A stretch of 64,000 bases of DNA from CAZACZ01 sp964483695 (GCA_964483695.1 CAZACZ010000001.1:1-64000), one strand, 5' to 3'. Counted from the stretch's first letter, positions 27,337 to 38,487 are shown. Made by a program: numbers and translations. The notes: generated from the sequence alone by a model not told the origin.

Positions 27337-27389
27337 CGCTGCGGCCGCGCCCCCACGGTCTCGACGCCGTGCGGGACGCGGCCGCAGCG
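27337..27389 (+). terminator. Large hairpin after secG
   Basis: Perfect 13-bp arms CGCTGCGGCCGCG (27337-27349) and CGCGGCCGCAGCG (27377-27389), with a second imperfect stem inside (CCCCACGG/CCGTGCGGG). No clear U-tract, so termination is inferred. Confidence 0.5.
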
Positions 27390-27529
27390 TTCGCTCAAGC
27401 TGCGTTCACGCTTCTGGCGCCCCTCTCACCGCTACGTCGGCGACCATCGCGGTACGCCGGCGGCCCGCAGCCGTGGCGCGCGCCGACACGACCCGGCACC
27501 GAACGCGTCGGCAACGCCACGAACGCGCG

Positions 27530-27558
27530 TTGACGGTGGGAAAGGGGGGTGGTACCTT
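27530..27558 (+). promoter_or_regulatory. Promoter of the peptide ABC operon
   Basis: TTGACG (27530-27535), 17-nt spacer, TACCTT (27553-27558). Expected start near 27565, about 180 nt before the first ATG. Confidence 0.5.
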
Positions 27559-27743
27559 GACCTCAAGTGGGCTACCAGTGCGCATCCCACCCGGCACCAC
27601 GACGGCCGGGCCCGTCGTCACCGAACGCCTTGCGGGTGTTTCGTGACGCGGGTTACCGTAGGTCGTCGCACCTTGACGGCACGGAGGGCGGGGTTGGAGG
27701 ATCTCGACGCTTCGTGCAGCGCGATTTCACCTCTGGAGGAAGC

Positions 27744-29498
27744 ATGAAGAGATTACTCATCGGCCTGAGCTTGCTCGCGGTGTCGGCGTTCGCCTTCGCC
27801 GAACCGTTCGTGTGGCCCAACGCCTGGACCAACGCCACCCCTGACGAAGCCGTCATGGGCGGCACGTTCCGCATCGCCCTCATCGGTGACCCGCGCACCT
27901 TCAACCCCATCACCTCGGCCGAGTCCCAGGCGCTGAGCGACTTCCTCTTCAACAACGCGCCCTCGCTTCTGTACCGCGGCCCCGACTCCGACGAGTGGGT
28001 GCCGTACACGGCGCAGTCCTACACGGTGAACGAAGACGGCACCGTGGTCGACGTCGTGCTGCGCGACGGCGTGCTGTGGTCCGACGGCTCGCCCGTGACG
28101 GCGCAGGACTACTACATCCGCTACGTCCTCGAGACCGACCCCGACGTCGGCTCCAACGGCTACGACAGCTGGTTCATGGGCGACGACCAGATCCAGCTCG
28201 AGATGACCGGCGACATGAGCCTGCGCTTCACCTTCCCGCGCCCCGACCGCCTCGCCTTCCCGGTGGCGGCGATGATCCCCGTGCCGGACAAGGTCTTCGG
28301 TGAGGCGTACCGCTCCGGCGGCGCCGCAGCCGTGCAGGCCCTGTGGGGCACCGACGTCGACGTGAGCCAGACCATCTGGGTCAACGCCTTCGTGCCGGTC
28401 AGCTTCCAGCCCGGCGAGCGCGTCATCCTCCAGAAGAACCCCTACTTCGGCGAGTGGAACGTCGACGAGGCCGGCAACGCGCTGCCCTACCTCGACGAGT
28501 ACTCCATGACCATCGCCGGCGACCTCGACTCCGCGCTGAACCTCTACCTCGCGGGCGAAGTCGACCAGTTCAACCCGCGCAACCTCGACGACATCGGCAC
28601 CATCAACGTCGCGGTCCAGAACGGCGACATCGACGCCATCGTGATGGAGTCGGTGAGCCCGGTGGCCTCCAGCCAGTTCATCGTGTGGAACTGGAACCTG
28701 GCCTCCAACCCGGCGAAGGAAGCGCTGTTCCGCAACGTCAACTTCCGCCGCGCCATGGCCCACCTGATGGACAAGGACTCGATCATCGAGTTGGTCTACT
28801 CCGGCGCCGGCCTGCCGATGTACTCGAACGTCTACCCGATCAACGACTTCTGGGTGAACCACGACCTGGCCGACCGCTACCCGTACGACCCGGAGCGCGC
28901 CGCTCAGCTGCTGGCCGAGATCGGCTTCGACCGTCGCAACGCCGCCGGCATCCTGACCAACGCCGACGGCCAGACGCTGTCGTTCACGCTGGCCACCAAC
29001 GCCGGCAACACCGCGCGTGAGCAGATCACGCAGATCTTCGCCGACGCCGCGCGCGAGATCGGCGTCGACGTCCAGGTACAGGCCATCGACTTCAACTTGC
29101 TCGTCGAGCAGCTGCTGTCCGAAGGCGAAGACCGTCCGTTCGACGCCATCCTGATCGGCCTCACCGGCGGATCGCGCGACTGGCCGTTCGGCGTCAACGT
29201 CATCCCGTGCGGTACCAACCTGCACATGTACAACACCAGCGGCTCGTGCATCTCCCCGCTCGAGACGCTGATGGGCCAGCTGTTCAGCGAGGGCCGCGAG
29301 ACCCTGGACACCGAGGCCGCGCGCGAGATCGGGTACGAGATCCAGGCCGTCGAAGCCGAACTCGCCCCGATCCTCTACGCCGTCAGCCCGATGGCCCACT
29401 ACTCCTGGGTGAGCAGCCTGCAGGGCTACCACCAGGAAGGCCAGATCAACCCGCTCCTCGGCGCCTACGAGCTGCCGCTCCTCTTCAAGGCGCAGTAA
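27744..29498 (+). CDS. Oligopeptide ABC transporter, substrate-binding protein
   Basis: 584 residues, SBP family 5. Signal peptide KRLLIGLSLLAVSAFAFA with no lipobox, so exported but perhaps not lipidated. GTFRIALIGDPRTFNPI and VVLRDGVLWSDGSPVTAQD are family signatures; a Cys pair lies near the C-terminus (IPCGTN, GSCISP). ATG 27744 preceded by GGAGGAAGC. Likely the most abundant product of the operon because a strong terminator follows it. Confidence 0.94.
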   Translation: MKRLLIGLSLLAVSAFAFAEPFVWPNAWTNATPDEAVMGGTFRIALIGDPRTFNPITSAESQALSDFLFNNAPSLLYRGPDSDEWVPYTAQSYTVNEDGTVVDVVLRDGVLWSDGSPVTAQDYYIRYVLETDPDVGSNGYDSWFMGDDQIQLEMTGDMSLRFTFPRPDRLAFPVAAMIPVPDKVFGEAYRSGGAAAVQALWGTDVDVSQTIWVNAFVPVSFQPGERVILQKNPYFGEWNVDEAGNALPYLDEYSMTIAGDLDSALNLYLAGEVDQFNPRNLDDIGTINVAVQNGDIDAIVMESVSPVASSQFIVWNWNLASNPAKEALFRNVNFRRAMAHLMDKDSIIELVYSGAGLPMYSNVYPINDFWVNHDLADRYPYDPERAAQLLAEIGFDRRNAAGILTNADGQTLSFTLATNAGNTAREQITQIFADAAREIGVDVQVQAIDFNLLVEQLLSEGEDRPFDAILIGLTGGSRDWPFGVNVIPCGTNLHMYNTSGSCISPLETLMGQLFSEGRETLDTEAAREIGYEIQAVEAELAPILYAVSPMAHYSWVSSLQGYHQEGQINPLLGAYELPLLFKAQ

Positions 29499-29513
29499 GC
29501 TCACTCGGCAAGG

Positions 29514-29546
29514 AAGGCTGGGCAGCCCAAGCTGCCCAGCCTTTCT
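29514..29546 (+). terminator. Rho-independent terminator after the binding-protein gene
   Basis: Perfect 12-bp stem AAGGCTGGGCAG/CTGCCCAGCCTT with loop CCCAAG followed by TCT. Sits between the binding-protein gene and the permeases, so partial read-through would lower permease expression. Confidence 0.8.
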
Positions 29547-29647
29547 CCCGCCACTCCCCTCTCGACGACGGACCCCTATCTAGCCATGAACGCTATCTTC
29601 CCCTCGATCCCCGTTGCCTCGTCGCGTGACCGCGTGGAGGCAGCGCG

Positions 29648-30649
29648 GTGATCATCTACATCATCCGGCGCTTCTTCCAGCTCATCCCCACGTTCATCGG
29701 CGCCACCATGCTGGCGTTCCTCATCAGCCAGCTCGTGCCGGGCGACTTCCTCAACGCCAAGATGCTCGAGCCCAACGTGCGCCCCGAGACCATCGAGCGC
29801 ATGCGCTCGCAGTTCGGGCTCGACAAGCCGGTGCACATCCAGTACGTCAACTGGATGAAGAACATCGCCCAAGGCAACCTCGGGCAGTCGTTCGTCTCCA
29901 ACCAACCGGTGCTGGAGCGCATCGCACGGCCGATGCGCAACTCGATGTACCTGGCGCTGTTGTCGATCGTGATGTTGTGGCTGGTGAGCGTACCCGCCGG
30001 CGTCTACTCGGCGGTGCGGCAGTACTCGCTAGGTGACCAGTTGGTCAGCGTCTTCGCCTACTTCGGCCTCGCCATCCCGAACTTCTTCTTCGCGCAGGTG
30101 CTGATCCTGGCCCTGTTCCTGATCCGTGGCTTCACGCGCGACAACCTCGGCTTCAACGAGCTCTTGCTGCCGGTCGCCGGCATGACCAGCAACGATCACC
30201 TAGACCTCTCGCGCGCACGGCAGCTGCTCGACATCCTCTGGCACATGGTCATCCCGTCGTTCGTGGTGGCTACCGCCGGGATGGCGGGGTTCACGCGCGT
30301 ACTGCGCGGCCAGATGATCGAGTACCTCGGCTCCGACTTCATCCGCACCGCGCGGGCCAAGGGTCTGGCGCAGAACCGCGTCACCTACAAGCACGCCCTT
30401 CGGCCCGCCATCATCCCGTTCGTCGCTGGCATCGGCGGCCTGCTGCCGTCGTTGGTCGGCGGCGCCGGCCTGGTCGAGGTGGTCATGTCGTGGCCTGGCA
30501 TCACGCCGACGTTCCTGAGCGCCCTCAACTCGCAGGACATCTACATCGTGCTCGGGCTGTTGGTGATCACCACCATCTTGTTGATGGTCGGCAACCTGCT
30601 CTCGGACCTCCTCCTCGCGGCGGTCGACCCGCGGATCCGGTACGGCTGA
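29648..30649 (+). CDS. Oligopeptide ABC transporter, permease (DppB/OppB type)
   Basis: 333 residues, about six membrane helices. Inner-membrane channel subunit. Starts IIYIIRRFFQLIPTFIGAT; the EAA-type loop is present as FIRTARAKGLAQNRVTYKHALR. GTG 29648 has GGAGG six or seven bases upstream. A 21-codon reading frame ends on the start codon (GTGA). Confidence 0.93.
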   Translation: MIIYIIRRFFQLIPTFIGATMLAFLISQLVPGDFLNAKMLEPNVRPETIERMRSQFGLDKPVHIQYVNWMKNIAQGNLGQSFVSNQPVLERIARPMRNSMYLALLSIVMLWLVSVPAGVYSAVRQYSLGDQLVSVFAYFGLAIPNFFFAQVLILALFLIRGFTRDNLGFNELLLPVAGMTSNDHLDLSRARQLLDILWHMVIPSFVVATAGMAGFTRVLRGQMIEYLGSDFIRTARAKGLAQNRVTYKHALRPAIIPFVAGIGGLLPSLVGGAGLVEVVMSWPGITPTFLSALNSQDIYIVLGLLVITTILLMVGNLLSDLLLAAVDPRIRYG

Positions 30650-30653
30650 GGAC

Positions 30654-31949
30654 ATGAGCGACTTGCAGCCCAAGAACCACGACGTCGACGAGAAGGCGCT
30701 CGAGGCCTCCGAAGGAGTCGCCAGCGGGCACCAGACGTCCGCCGGGGACGTCATCGCCTCCACCGTCGGTGGTCCAGGACGGCGGGCCGCGCACTCCGCC
30801 GGCGCCCCCACCCAGCGCATCAGCAAGAGCCAGGGCCAGATCGTCTGGGAGCAGTTCCGCAAGCACAAGGCCGCCATGATCGGCGGCGCCGTGCTCATCC
30901 TGATGTACCTGACGGCGATGTTCGCCGGCTTCTTGGCGCCGTACGGCATCAACGAGTACCGCCGTACGCCGGTGGCGGCCTTCCGCCCGCCCACCACGGT
31001 CCACTGGACCGACCCCGAGACCGGCAGGCTCACGCGGCCGTTCGTGTACGACGTCAAGCAGGAACGCGACCCGGTCACGCGCCAGCGCGTCTACGTCGAG
31101 GACACCGCCGTCCGCTACCCCATCAAGTTCTTCGTCCATCGGCCCGAACAGCCGTACAAGGTCCTCGGGCTGTTCGAGTCGGACCTGCGCCTGTTCGGCG
31201 TCGACGAGCCCGCGCGCGTCTTCTTGTGGGGGACCAACAACCTCGGCAAGGACCTCTTCTCCCGCGTCCTCTACGGCGGTCAGGTGAGCCTCACCATCGG
31301 CATCCTGGCCGTGTGGGTGGCGCTCGTGCTTGGTCTGTTGATGGGAGGCCTTGCCGGCTTCTACGGCGGCGTGGTGGACGACGTCATCATGCGCTTGGTG
31401 GAGATCTTCGCCGCCATCCCTGGGCTCTTCCTGCTGATCGTCCTGGCGTCGCTGCTGCGCGACCCACGCAACCCCGTGGCGCAGGCCATCGGCTTGCAGA
31501 TGACGTCGGCCGAGACGTTCCTGTTGACGGTGGTGGTGCTGGGGTTCGTCGGCTGGGGAGGCCTGGCGCGCATCATCCGTGGCTTGATCCTCTCGGCGCG
31601 CGAGATGGACTACGCCGCCGCCGCCAAGGCGCTCGGCGCCAGCGAGGCGCGCATCCTCGCGCGGCACCTGTTGCCGTCGACGGCGAGCTACGTGATCGTC
31701 GACCTGACGCTGTCGATCCCCGGGTTCATCCTGGCGGAGACGGGCCTGTCGTTCCTGGGCTTGGGCCCGAGCGAACTCGACACGTCGAGTTGGGGCTTGC
31801 TGCTGCGTGACGCCACCGCGCGTGGGATCAGCATCCAGTTCGTGCCGTGGTTGCTGATACCCGGGATCCCCATCTTCCTCGCAGTGTTATGCTGGAACCT
31901 GCTAGGCGACGGTCTCCGTGACGCCTTCGACCCCAAGAAGCGACGCTGA
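30654..31949 (+). CDS. Oligopeptide ABC transporter, permease (DppC/OppC type)
   Basis: 431 residues, longer than usual (about 300). A hydrophilic N-terminus of about 65 residues and a periplasmic insert of roughly 110 residues after helix 1 account for the extra length. WGTNNLGKDLFSRVLYGGQVSL and the EAA loop MDYAAAAKALGASEARILARH are typical. Follows the first permease by 4 nt. Confidence 0.93.
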   Translation: MSDLQPKNHDVDEKALEASEGVASGHQTSAGDVIASTVGGPGRRAAHSAGAPTQRISKSQGQIVWEQFRKHKAAMIGGAVLILMYLTAMFAGFLAPYGINEYRRTPVAAFRPPTTVHWTDPETGRLTRPFVYDVKQERDPVTRQRVYVEDTAVRYPIKFFVHRPEQPYKVLGLFESDLRLFGVDEPARVFLWGTNNLGKDLFSRVLYGGQVSLTIGILAVWVALVLGLLMGGLAGFYGGVVDDVIMRLVEIFAAIPGLFLLIVLASLLRDPRNPVAQAIGLQMTSAETFLLTVVVLGFVGWGGLARIIRGLILSAREMDYAAAAKALGASEARILARHLLPSTASYVIVDLTLSIPGFILAETGLSFLGLGPSELDTSSWGLLLRDATARGISIQFVPWLLIPGIPIFLAVLCWNLLGDGLRDAFDPKKRR

Positions 31950-32104
31950 CGGGGTTCGAAGCGCGGCCGAGCGTATTTCCCGAACCCGCTGGTATCTCGC
32001 TGGGCGCGTTGCGCTGTCATCGACACGCTGCACGCCCCGTATGCCGGTTCGCACCGCTCCGCGGCGCGAGTTGGGGGAATCCCTCGTGAGGAGTGTACGC
32101 GCTG

Positions 32105-34122
<2,018 letters not shown>

Positions 34123-34146
34123 ACTGAGGGGCGGAGGGATGGTGGC

Positions 34147-34311
34147 ATGGGCAAACGCGTCGACGGCGACGATCCCCGCCCGAAGTACAGCAACCGGGAC
34201 ATCCTGGTCCTGGTGCTCCGCACCTACGGCGCCTCGCTGCCGTACGTTCTGGGGTTCATCGTGGTCATGCTGGTCGTGACATGGTTCGTCACCGAGGTCC
34301 TGTTCCGCTGA
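34147..34311 (+). CDS. Small single-pass membrane protein, unknown
   Basis: 54 residues. Charged N-terminus (GKRVDGDDPRPKYSNRD) then one helix, YVLGFIVVMLVVTWFVTEVL. GGAGGG lies 8 nt before ATG 34147 and codon use is as in neighbours. 24 nt after the last ABC gene, so probably in that operon. I do not recognise a family. Confidence 0.7.
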   Translation: MGKRVDGDDPRPKYSNRDILVLVLRTYGASLPYVLGFIVVMLVVTWFVTEVLFR

Positions 34312-34361
34312 GTACCCCACCGAGCGGGCGCCGCGCCCGCGACACGACGAACGAGACGCAC

Positions 34362-34395
34362 GGGCCGCTGCCTGAACGGCAGTGGCCCCTTCGTT
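34362..34395 (+). terminator. Terminator after the peptide ABC operon
   Basis: GGGCCGCTGCC (34362-34372), loop TGAAC, GGCAGTGGCCC (34378-34388) with one G-T pair, followed by CTTCGTT. Confidence 0.6.
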
Positions 34396-34458
34396 GCGCT
34401 CCCCGCCGGGCACCAGGCCGCACCAGCCACCATCGGCCGAGCCAGCCGCGGCGGGTCG

Positions 34459-34464
34459 TATACT
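34459..34464 (+). promoter_or_regulatory. -10 box of leaderless polyprenyl synthase transcript
   Basis: TATACT, 7 nt before GTG 34472; transcription should start at the start codon. No ribosome binding site is present. Confidence 0.6.
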
Positions 34465-34471
34465 CGCGCAC

Positions 34472-35569
34472 GTGAACCCCGAGGAGCACGCGCCTGCGTC
34501 CGCCGGCGGCCCCGCCCGCGAGGAGGGTCACCCTCCCGTGGCCGACGTAGCGGAACGCGTCCGTCGAGCCGTGCTCGACGCCCTGCCCGCCCCGTCCGAA
34601 GCGGCGAGCGAGGACCTGGCGTCGTTCTACGCGCTGCAACGCGCCTATCCCGAGCGTGCCGGCAAGACCTTGCGCGGCCAGTTCGTGGTGCTCTCGGCAC
34701 GCGCCCACGGCGCCCCGAGCGACGACGACGCCCTGACGCTAGCCGCCGCCCTCGAGCTGTTCCAGAACTGGGTGCTGGTCCACGACGACGTGGAGGACGA
34801 CTCCGACGAGCGGCGCGGCGAGCCCGCGCTCCACCGCATGGTCGGCCCGCCCGTCGCCATCAACGTCGGGGACGCCATGCACGTGCACATGTGGGGCCTG
34901 TTGCTGTCCCTGCCCGAACGGTCCCCGCTCGACCGCTCGGCCGCCTGGAGCGAGTTCCGCGACATGATCGTACGCACCGCGGAAGGCCAGCATCTCGACC
35001 TGGCATGGGTACAGGGGCAACGCTTCGACATCGGCGAGGCCGCGTACCTCGACATGGTGACGCGCAAGACCGCCTACTACACGGTCATCGCTCCCCTGAG
35101 GCTGGGCGCCATCTGCGCCGGCGTCGCCCCGGATCCGGTGTTCGAGTCCGCGGGCGCCGACCTGGGCATCGCCTTCCAGATCCGCGACGACGTCCTCAAC
35201 CTGCTGCCCCAGACCGGCCGCCCCACCGACGGCGGCGCCGGCTACGGCAAGGAGTTCGCCGGTGACCTCTACGAGGGCAAACGCACCCTGGTGCTGGCGC
35301 ACCTGCTGGCGCACGCGCCAGCGTCGGAACGCGCCTCGGTCGAGGCGGTGCTACGCAAGCCCCGCGCATCGAAGACGCCGGTCGAGATCGATGCGCTGCT
35401 GGCGTCGATCGAGCGCCATGGCTCGCTAGCGTACGCGCAGCGCATCGCCGAGAAGCGTGCAGCACGCGGTCTGCAGCGATTGGCGCGGGCCCTGGAGCGG
35501 TTGCCGGAGAAGCGTGCAGCAGGTCAGTTGATGCGGTTGTTCGACACCTTGGCGCGCCGCGGCGGTTGA
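34472..35569 (+). CDS. Polyprenyl (probably geranylgeranyl) diphosphate synthase
   Basis: 365 residues. Trans-isoprenyl diphosphate synthase condensing IPP onto allylic diphosphates. First Asp-rich motif VHDDVEDDSDERRG; second is RDDVLNLL, the DDxxN form common in GGPP synthases rather than DDxxD. GKTLRGQ and AFQIRDD also fit. GTG 34472 is set by the TATACT 7 nt upstream. The last 120 nt hold two exact copies of GAGAAGCGTGCAGCA 57 nt apart, in frame. Confidence 0.92.
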   Translation: MNPEEHAPASAGGPAREEGHPPVADVAERVRRAVLDALPAPSEAASEDLASFYALQRAYPERAGKTLRGQFVVLSARAHGAPSDDDALTLAAALELFQNWVLVHDDVEDDSDERRGEPALHRMVGPPVAINVGDAMHVHMWGLLLSLPERSPLDRSAAWSEFRDMIVRTAEGQHLDLAWVQGQRFDIGEAAYLDMVTRKTAYYTVIAPLRLGAICAGVAPDPVFESAGADLGIAFQIRDDVLNLLPQTGRPTDGGAGYGKEFAGDLYEGKRTLVLAHLLAHAPASERASVEAVLRKPRASKTPVEIDALLASIERHGSLAYAQRIAEKRAARGLQRLARALERLPEKRAAGQLMRLFDTLARRGG

Positions 35570-35631
35570 CCTGCGCCGGGTTGCACGCGGCATCAGCCCA
35601 GCCGCTGCCGTGGATGGCGCGGCACGCCGCG

Positions 35632-35637
35632 TACCGT
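35632..35637 (+). promoter_or_regulatory. -10 box of leaderless comF-like transcript
   Basis: TACCGT, 6 nt before ATG 35644; decides the start among three in-frame ATGs. Confidence 0.4.
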
Positions 35638-35643
35638 ACCCCC

Positions 35644-36444
35644 ATGGCCCGTCGGCGCGCCCGCTCGTCACGCGTCGCACGGGCCGACCCATGCCTGGCA
35701 CGCGCGCGCGTCGTGCTCGTCGCCGCTCGCCGTCTGCTGAGCACGGCGCTGCGAAGCTGCATCACGTGCGCGGCGTGCCGAGTCGCCCCTGCCGGCCGCG
35801 AGGGGGTGTGCGCCGCGTGCCGCGAGCGGCTCTGGGCGGGCGTGGCCGCCCTGCCTGCCGCGGTGGGTGACGTCGTGCATCTCGGGCCACACGCAGGGCC
35901 GTGGCGGCGGCTGGTGCACGGCTTGAAGTTCCGCGGCGAGCGCGACGTCGCAGCGTTCCTGGGCGCGCTCCTCGGCAGCCGGATGCAGCGGGGTCCGTGG
36001 CGCCCCGACCTGATCACCCATGTGCCTACCGATCCGCGTCGCCTCGCGCGTCGCGGCTACGACCAAGCCGCACTGGTGGCGCGGGCGCTCGCGGTGAGCA
36101 TCGGCTGCGCGCACCGCACGCTGTTGGTCCGCGCCCGCTCCACGCCGCGTCAAGCCGGGCTGGGTCGCGCGGCGCGGCGCGCGAACGTGCGCGGCGCGTT
36201 CGTGCCAGCACCCGCGGCCGAGCGGTCGGTGCGCCGTGCTCGTGTGCTCGTGGTCGACGACGTCCTCACGACCGGCGCGAGCCTCGACGCGTGCCGCGAG
36301 GCACTGGTCGCGGCAGGGGCGGCGGAGGTGCGGTTCGCCGTCGTCGCGCGTACGGCGTCTGCCGACGAACGGGGGGGCGACGAGCGACCCGTCCTCAGAG
36401 CACGACCAGCAACGCCGTCCCGATCCCGAGCAACGCGCCGATGA
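35644..36444 (+). CDS. ComF-family phosphoribosyltransferase-like protein
   Basis: 266 residues. N-terminal zinc-type Cys pairs (CITCAAC then CAAC), family segment LVHGLKFRGERDVA, and PRTase motif VLVVDDVLTTGASLDAC. ComF proteins act in DNA uptake in transformable bacteria. ATGs at 35566 and 35614 are alternative starts. The C-terminal 50 nt overlap the convergent DUF212 gene, so the Arg-rich tail is forced by that frame. Confidence 0.9.
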   Translation: MARRRARSSRVARADPCLARARVVLVAARRLLSTALRSCITCAACRVAPAGREGVCAACRERLWAGVAALPAAVGDVVHLGPHAGPWRRLVHGLKFRGERDVAAFLGALLGSRMQRGPWRPDLITHVPTDPRRLARRGYDQAALVARALAVSIGCAHRTLLVRARSTPRQAGLGRAARRANVRGAFVPAPAAERSVRRARVLVVDDVLTTGASLDACREALVAAGAAEVRFAVVARTASADERGGDERPVLRARPATPSRSRATRR

Positions 36445-36838
36445 GCACTTGCGGGTAGGTGTGGCCGAGCAGCGTCTTCAGCACCTGCGGTTGGTAGCCC
36501 TCGTCGAACAGGTGCGCGAGCTCGCGCACCAGCTCGTTGATCAGTTCGGCCTGCACGCCGGCGGCACGACGGATGCCGGTCGCGTCGTACATGACGATGG
36601 AGCCGAACACGGCGGCCACGGCGAACTGCGGGCTCCCCCAACCGTGCTCGAACCCCATGGCGGTGCCGAGCGCGGTGACGGCGGCGCTGTGCGAGGACGG
36701 CATGCCGCCGGTCTCGAGCAGCCGCTCGAACGCCCAGCGTCTCTCGGTGAGCGCGATCAGCAGGACCTTCACCACCTGCGCCGCGACCGTTGCCATCAGC
36801 GCAGCCATGAGCGGGGTGTTGGCCAGGACGCCGCTCAT
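36395..36838 (-). CDS. Divergent PAP2 family (DUF212/YuiD-like) membrane protein
   Basis: 147 residues, several membrane helices. The PAP2-like motif GGMPSSHSAAVTALG and YDATGIRRAAGVQAELIN, plus LGHTYPQVLIGALLG, identify the family. Probably a lipid phosphatase-like protein; substrate unknown. Its ATG overlaps the folD stop by 4 nt; last gene of the efp operon. Confidence 0.9.
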   Translation of the reverse strand: MSGVLANTPLMAALMATVAAQVVKVLLIALTERRWAFERLLETGGMPSSHSAAVTALGTAMGFEHGWGSPQFAVAAVFGSIVMYDATGIRRAAGVQAELINELVRELAHLFDEGYQPQVLKTLLGHTYPQVLIGALLGIGTALLVVL

Positions 36839-37674
36839 CCCCGCAGGCGGCGCCGACGCGCGGCGGTGACGGTGGTGGAGATGACCATGGCCACCGTCAT
36901 CAGCCCGGTTCCGCCCGGCATCGGCGTGAGATGGCCCGCCACCTGCGCCACGTCCGGGTGCACGTCACCGGCGATGCCGCTCCCCTCGCGCGTGATGCCG
37001 ACGTCGAGCACGGCCGCTCCCGGCTTGACCATCTCCGCCGTGATGAGCCGCGGCCGCCCGACCGCGGCGACCAGCACGTCGGCACGGCGCGTCACCGAAG
37101 CCAGGTCGCGGGTGCGCGAGTGCGCCAGCGTGACGGTGGCGTGACGAGCGAGCAGCAACGCGGCCAGCGGCTTGCCCACCAGGTTCGACCGCCCCACGAC
37201 CACCGCCTCCCGGCCCTCCAGCGGCACCCGGTAGTGGTCGAGGAGCGCCATCACGCCGAGCGGCGTGGCGGGGACCAAGGCGTCGCGCCCGGACCACAGC
37301 CGACCTACGTTCACGGGGTGCAACCCGTCGACGTCCTTGGCCGGATCGATCGCGTCCAGCACGCGCTCGGCGTCCAGGCCCGGGATCGGCAGTTGCACCA
37401 GGATGCCGTCGACGTCGTCGGCGTCGTTGAGGCTACCGATCAACGCGAGCACCTCGGCCTCCGACGTGCCCTCCGGCAGCACGTGCGTCACCGACGCCAC
37501 CCCGACACGCCCGGCCATGCGCTCCTTGGAGCGCACGTAGTAGGCGCTCGCCGGGTCCTCGCCCACGCGTACGAACACCAGCTTCGGCTGGAACGGCAGC
37601 GCAGCGACCTCCGCCCTCAGGCGCTCGGCCACCGCCGCCGCCACCACCTTGCCGTCGAGACGCTCAGCGACCAC
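36835..37674 (-). CDS. folD: Methylenetetrahydrofolate dehydrogenase/cyclohydrolase
   Basis: 279 residues. Bifunctional folate enzyme. YYVRSKERMAGRVG carries the catalytic Lys region (Y-x3-K), VDGILVQLPIPG, KDVDGLHPVN, and VVVGRSNLVGKPLA for NADP. MPGGTGLMTVAM near the end. GTG 37674 lies inside the end of nusB (11-nt overlap). Confidence 0.96.
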   Translation of the reverse strand: MVAERLDGKVVAAAVAERLRAEVAALPFQPKLVFVRVGEDPASAYYVRSKERMAGRVGVASVTHVLPEGTSEAEVLALIGSLNDADDVDGILVQLPIPGLDAERVLDAIDPAKDVDGLHPVNVGRLWSGRDALVPATPLGVMALLDHYRVPLEGREAVVVGRSNLVGKPLAALLLARHATVTLAHSRTRDLASVTRRADVLVAAVGRPRLITAEMVKPGAAVLDVGITREGSGIAGDVHPDVAQVAGHLTPMPGGTGLMTVAMVISTTVTAARRRRLRG

Positions 37675-38140
37675 TGCTTCCCTCCTCGGCCAGCGGGCGG
37701 GCGCCGGCGCGCATCACCTTGGCGAGGACACCGTTCACGAACCTGCCCGACTCGTCACCACCGAACTTCTTCGCCAACCGCACGGCCATCTCCACGGCCA
37801 CCTGCGGCGGGCCGCCGACGTGCTGCATCTCCGTCACCGCCAACCGGAGCACGTTGAGGTCGGTCTGCGACATCTGGGTGAACGTCCACCCCGTGATGGC
37901 CTCTTGCAGCGTGCCGTCGACCTCGGTGCGGTGGGCGTCGTAGGCACGCAGGAGGCTGTCGGCGAAGGCGATCGCCTCGGCGTCGAGGACCTCGCCGTAG
38001 GCCGCGTCCTCTTGCTCCTCGTCGCTCGACTCCGCCAAGTCGATGCGTACCGAGTGCCACACCTCCAGCAACGGCTCGGCGCCGCGCTCCGACTGGAACA
38101 GGGTGCGGAACGCCAGTTCGCGCGCCAGGCGTCTAGCCAC
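37664..38140 (-). CDS. nusB: Transcription antitermination factor NusB
   Basis: 158 residues. All-helical RNA-binding partner of NusE in rRNA antitermination. ARELAFRTLFQSE at the N-terminus and the C-terminal LAKKFGGDESGRFVNGVLAKV are diagnostic. An acidic insert (ESSDEEQED) lies near residue 40. GTG start 38140. Between asp23-like gene and folD. Confidence 0.95.
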   Translation of the reverse strand: MARRLARELAFRTLFQSERGAEPLLEVWHSVRIDLAESSDEEQEDAAYGEVLDAEAIAFADSLLRAYDAHRTEVDGTLQEAITGWTFTQMSQTDLNVLRLAVTEMQHVGGPPQVAVEMAVRLAKKFGGDESGRFVNGVLAKVMRAGARPLAEEGSSGR

Positions 38141-38142
38141 GC

Positions 38143-38487
38143 CTACCCACCCTGCTGGTCCTCTTCGAGGTCCACCGACTCGACCGACACGTTGACGCTC
38201 ACCACGTTGAGGCCGGCCATCGACGCGACCGCCTCTCGCACCGCGCGCTGCGCGGCCGCGGCCACCTTGGGGATCTCCACTCCGTAGGTCACGGCCACCG
38301 TCAGGTCGACCCAGACGTCGGTGCCGTCTCGTTCGATGGTGATGCCGCGTGCGCGGCGTCCCGTCAGGATCTCGCCGACGCGCGGGGCCGGCTGGATGGG
38401 ACGGATGCCGTCGACGCGCTCCATGGCGAGCTGCGCGATGCCGTAGAGCACGTCCGGCGAGATCTCCAGGTCGGGGCCTTCGGTCAC
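38143..38487 (-). CDS. Asp23/Gls24-family envelope stress protein
   Basis: 114 residues. DLEISPDVLYGIAQLAMERVDGI and VDLTVAVTYGVEIPKVA match Asp23/Gls24 (YqhY-like), which often sits between accC and nusB. GTG 38487 overlaps the accC stop (GTGA) with GGAGG upstream. Homologues next to accBC have been linked to control of acetyl-CoA carboxylase. Confidence 0.93.
   Translation of the reverse strand: MTEGPDLEISPDVLYGIAQLAMERVDGIRPIQPAPRVGEILTGRRARGITIERDGTDVWVDLTVAVTYGVEIPKVAAAAQRAVREAVASMAGLNVVSVNVSVESVDLEEDQQGG

Larger units (their letters stand above)
27317..27743. other. Intergenic region between secG and the peptide ABC operon
   Basis: 427 nt without a convincing gene. It holds the secG hairpin, the promoter at 27530-27558 and a leader of about 180 nt ending in CTGGAGGAAGC. 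Nothing else recognised. Confidence 0.6.

Noticed and set aside
31952..31987. GGGTTCG/CGAACCC inverted repeat after the second permease gene
   Set aside because: Short arms with a 22-nt loop and no U-tract; likely chance in GC-rich DNA.
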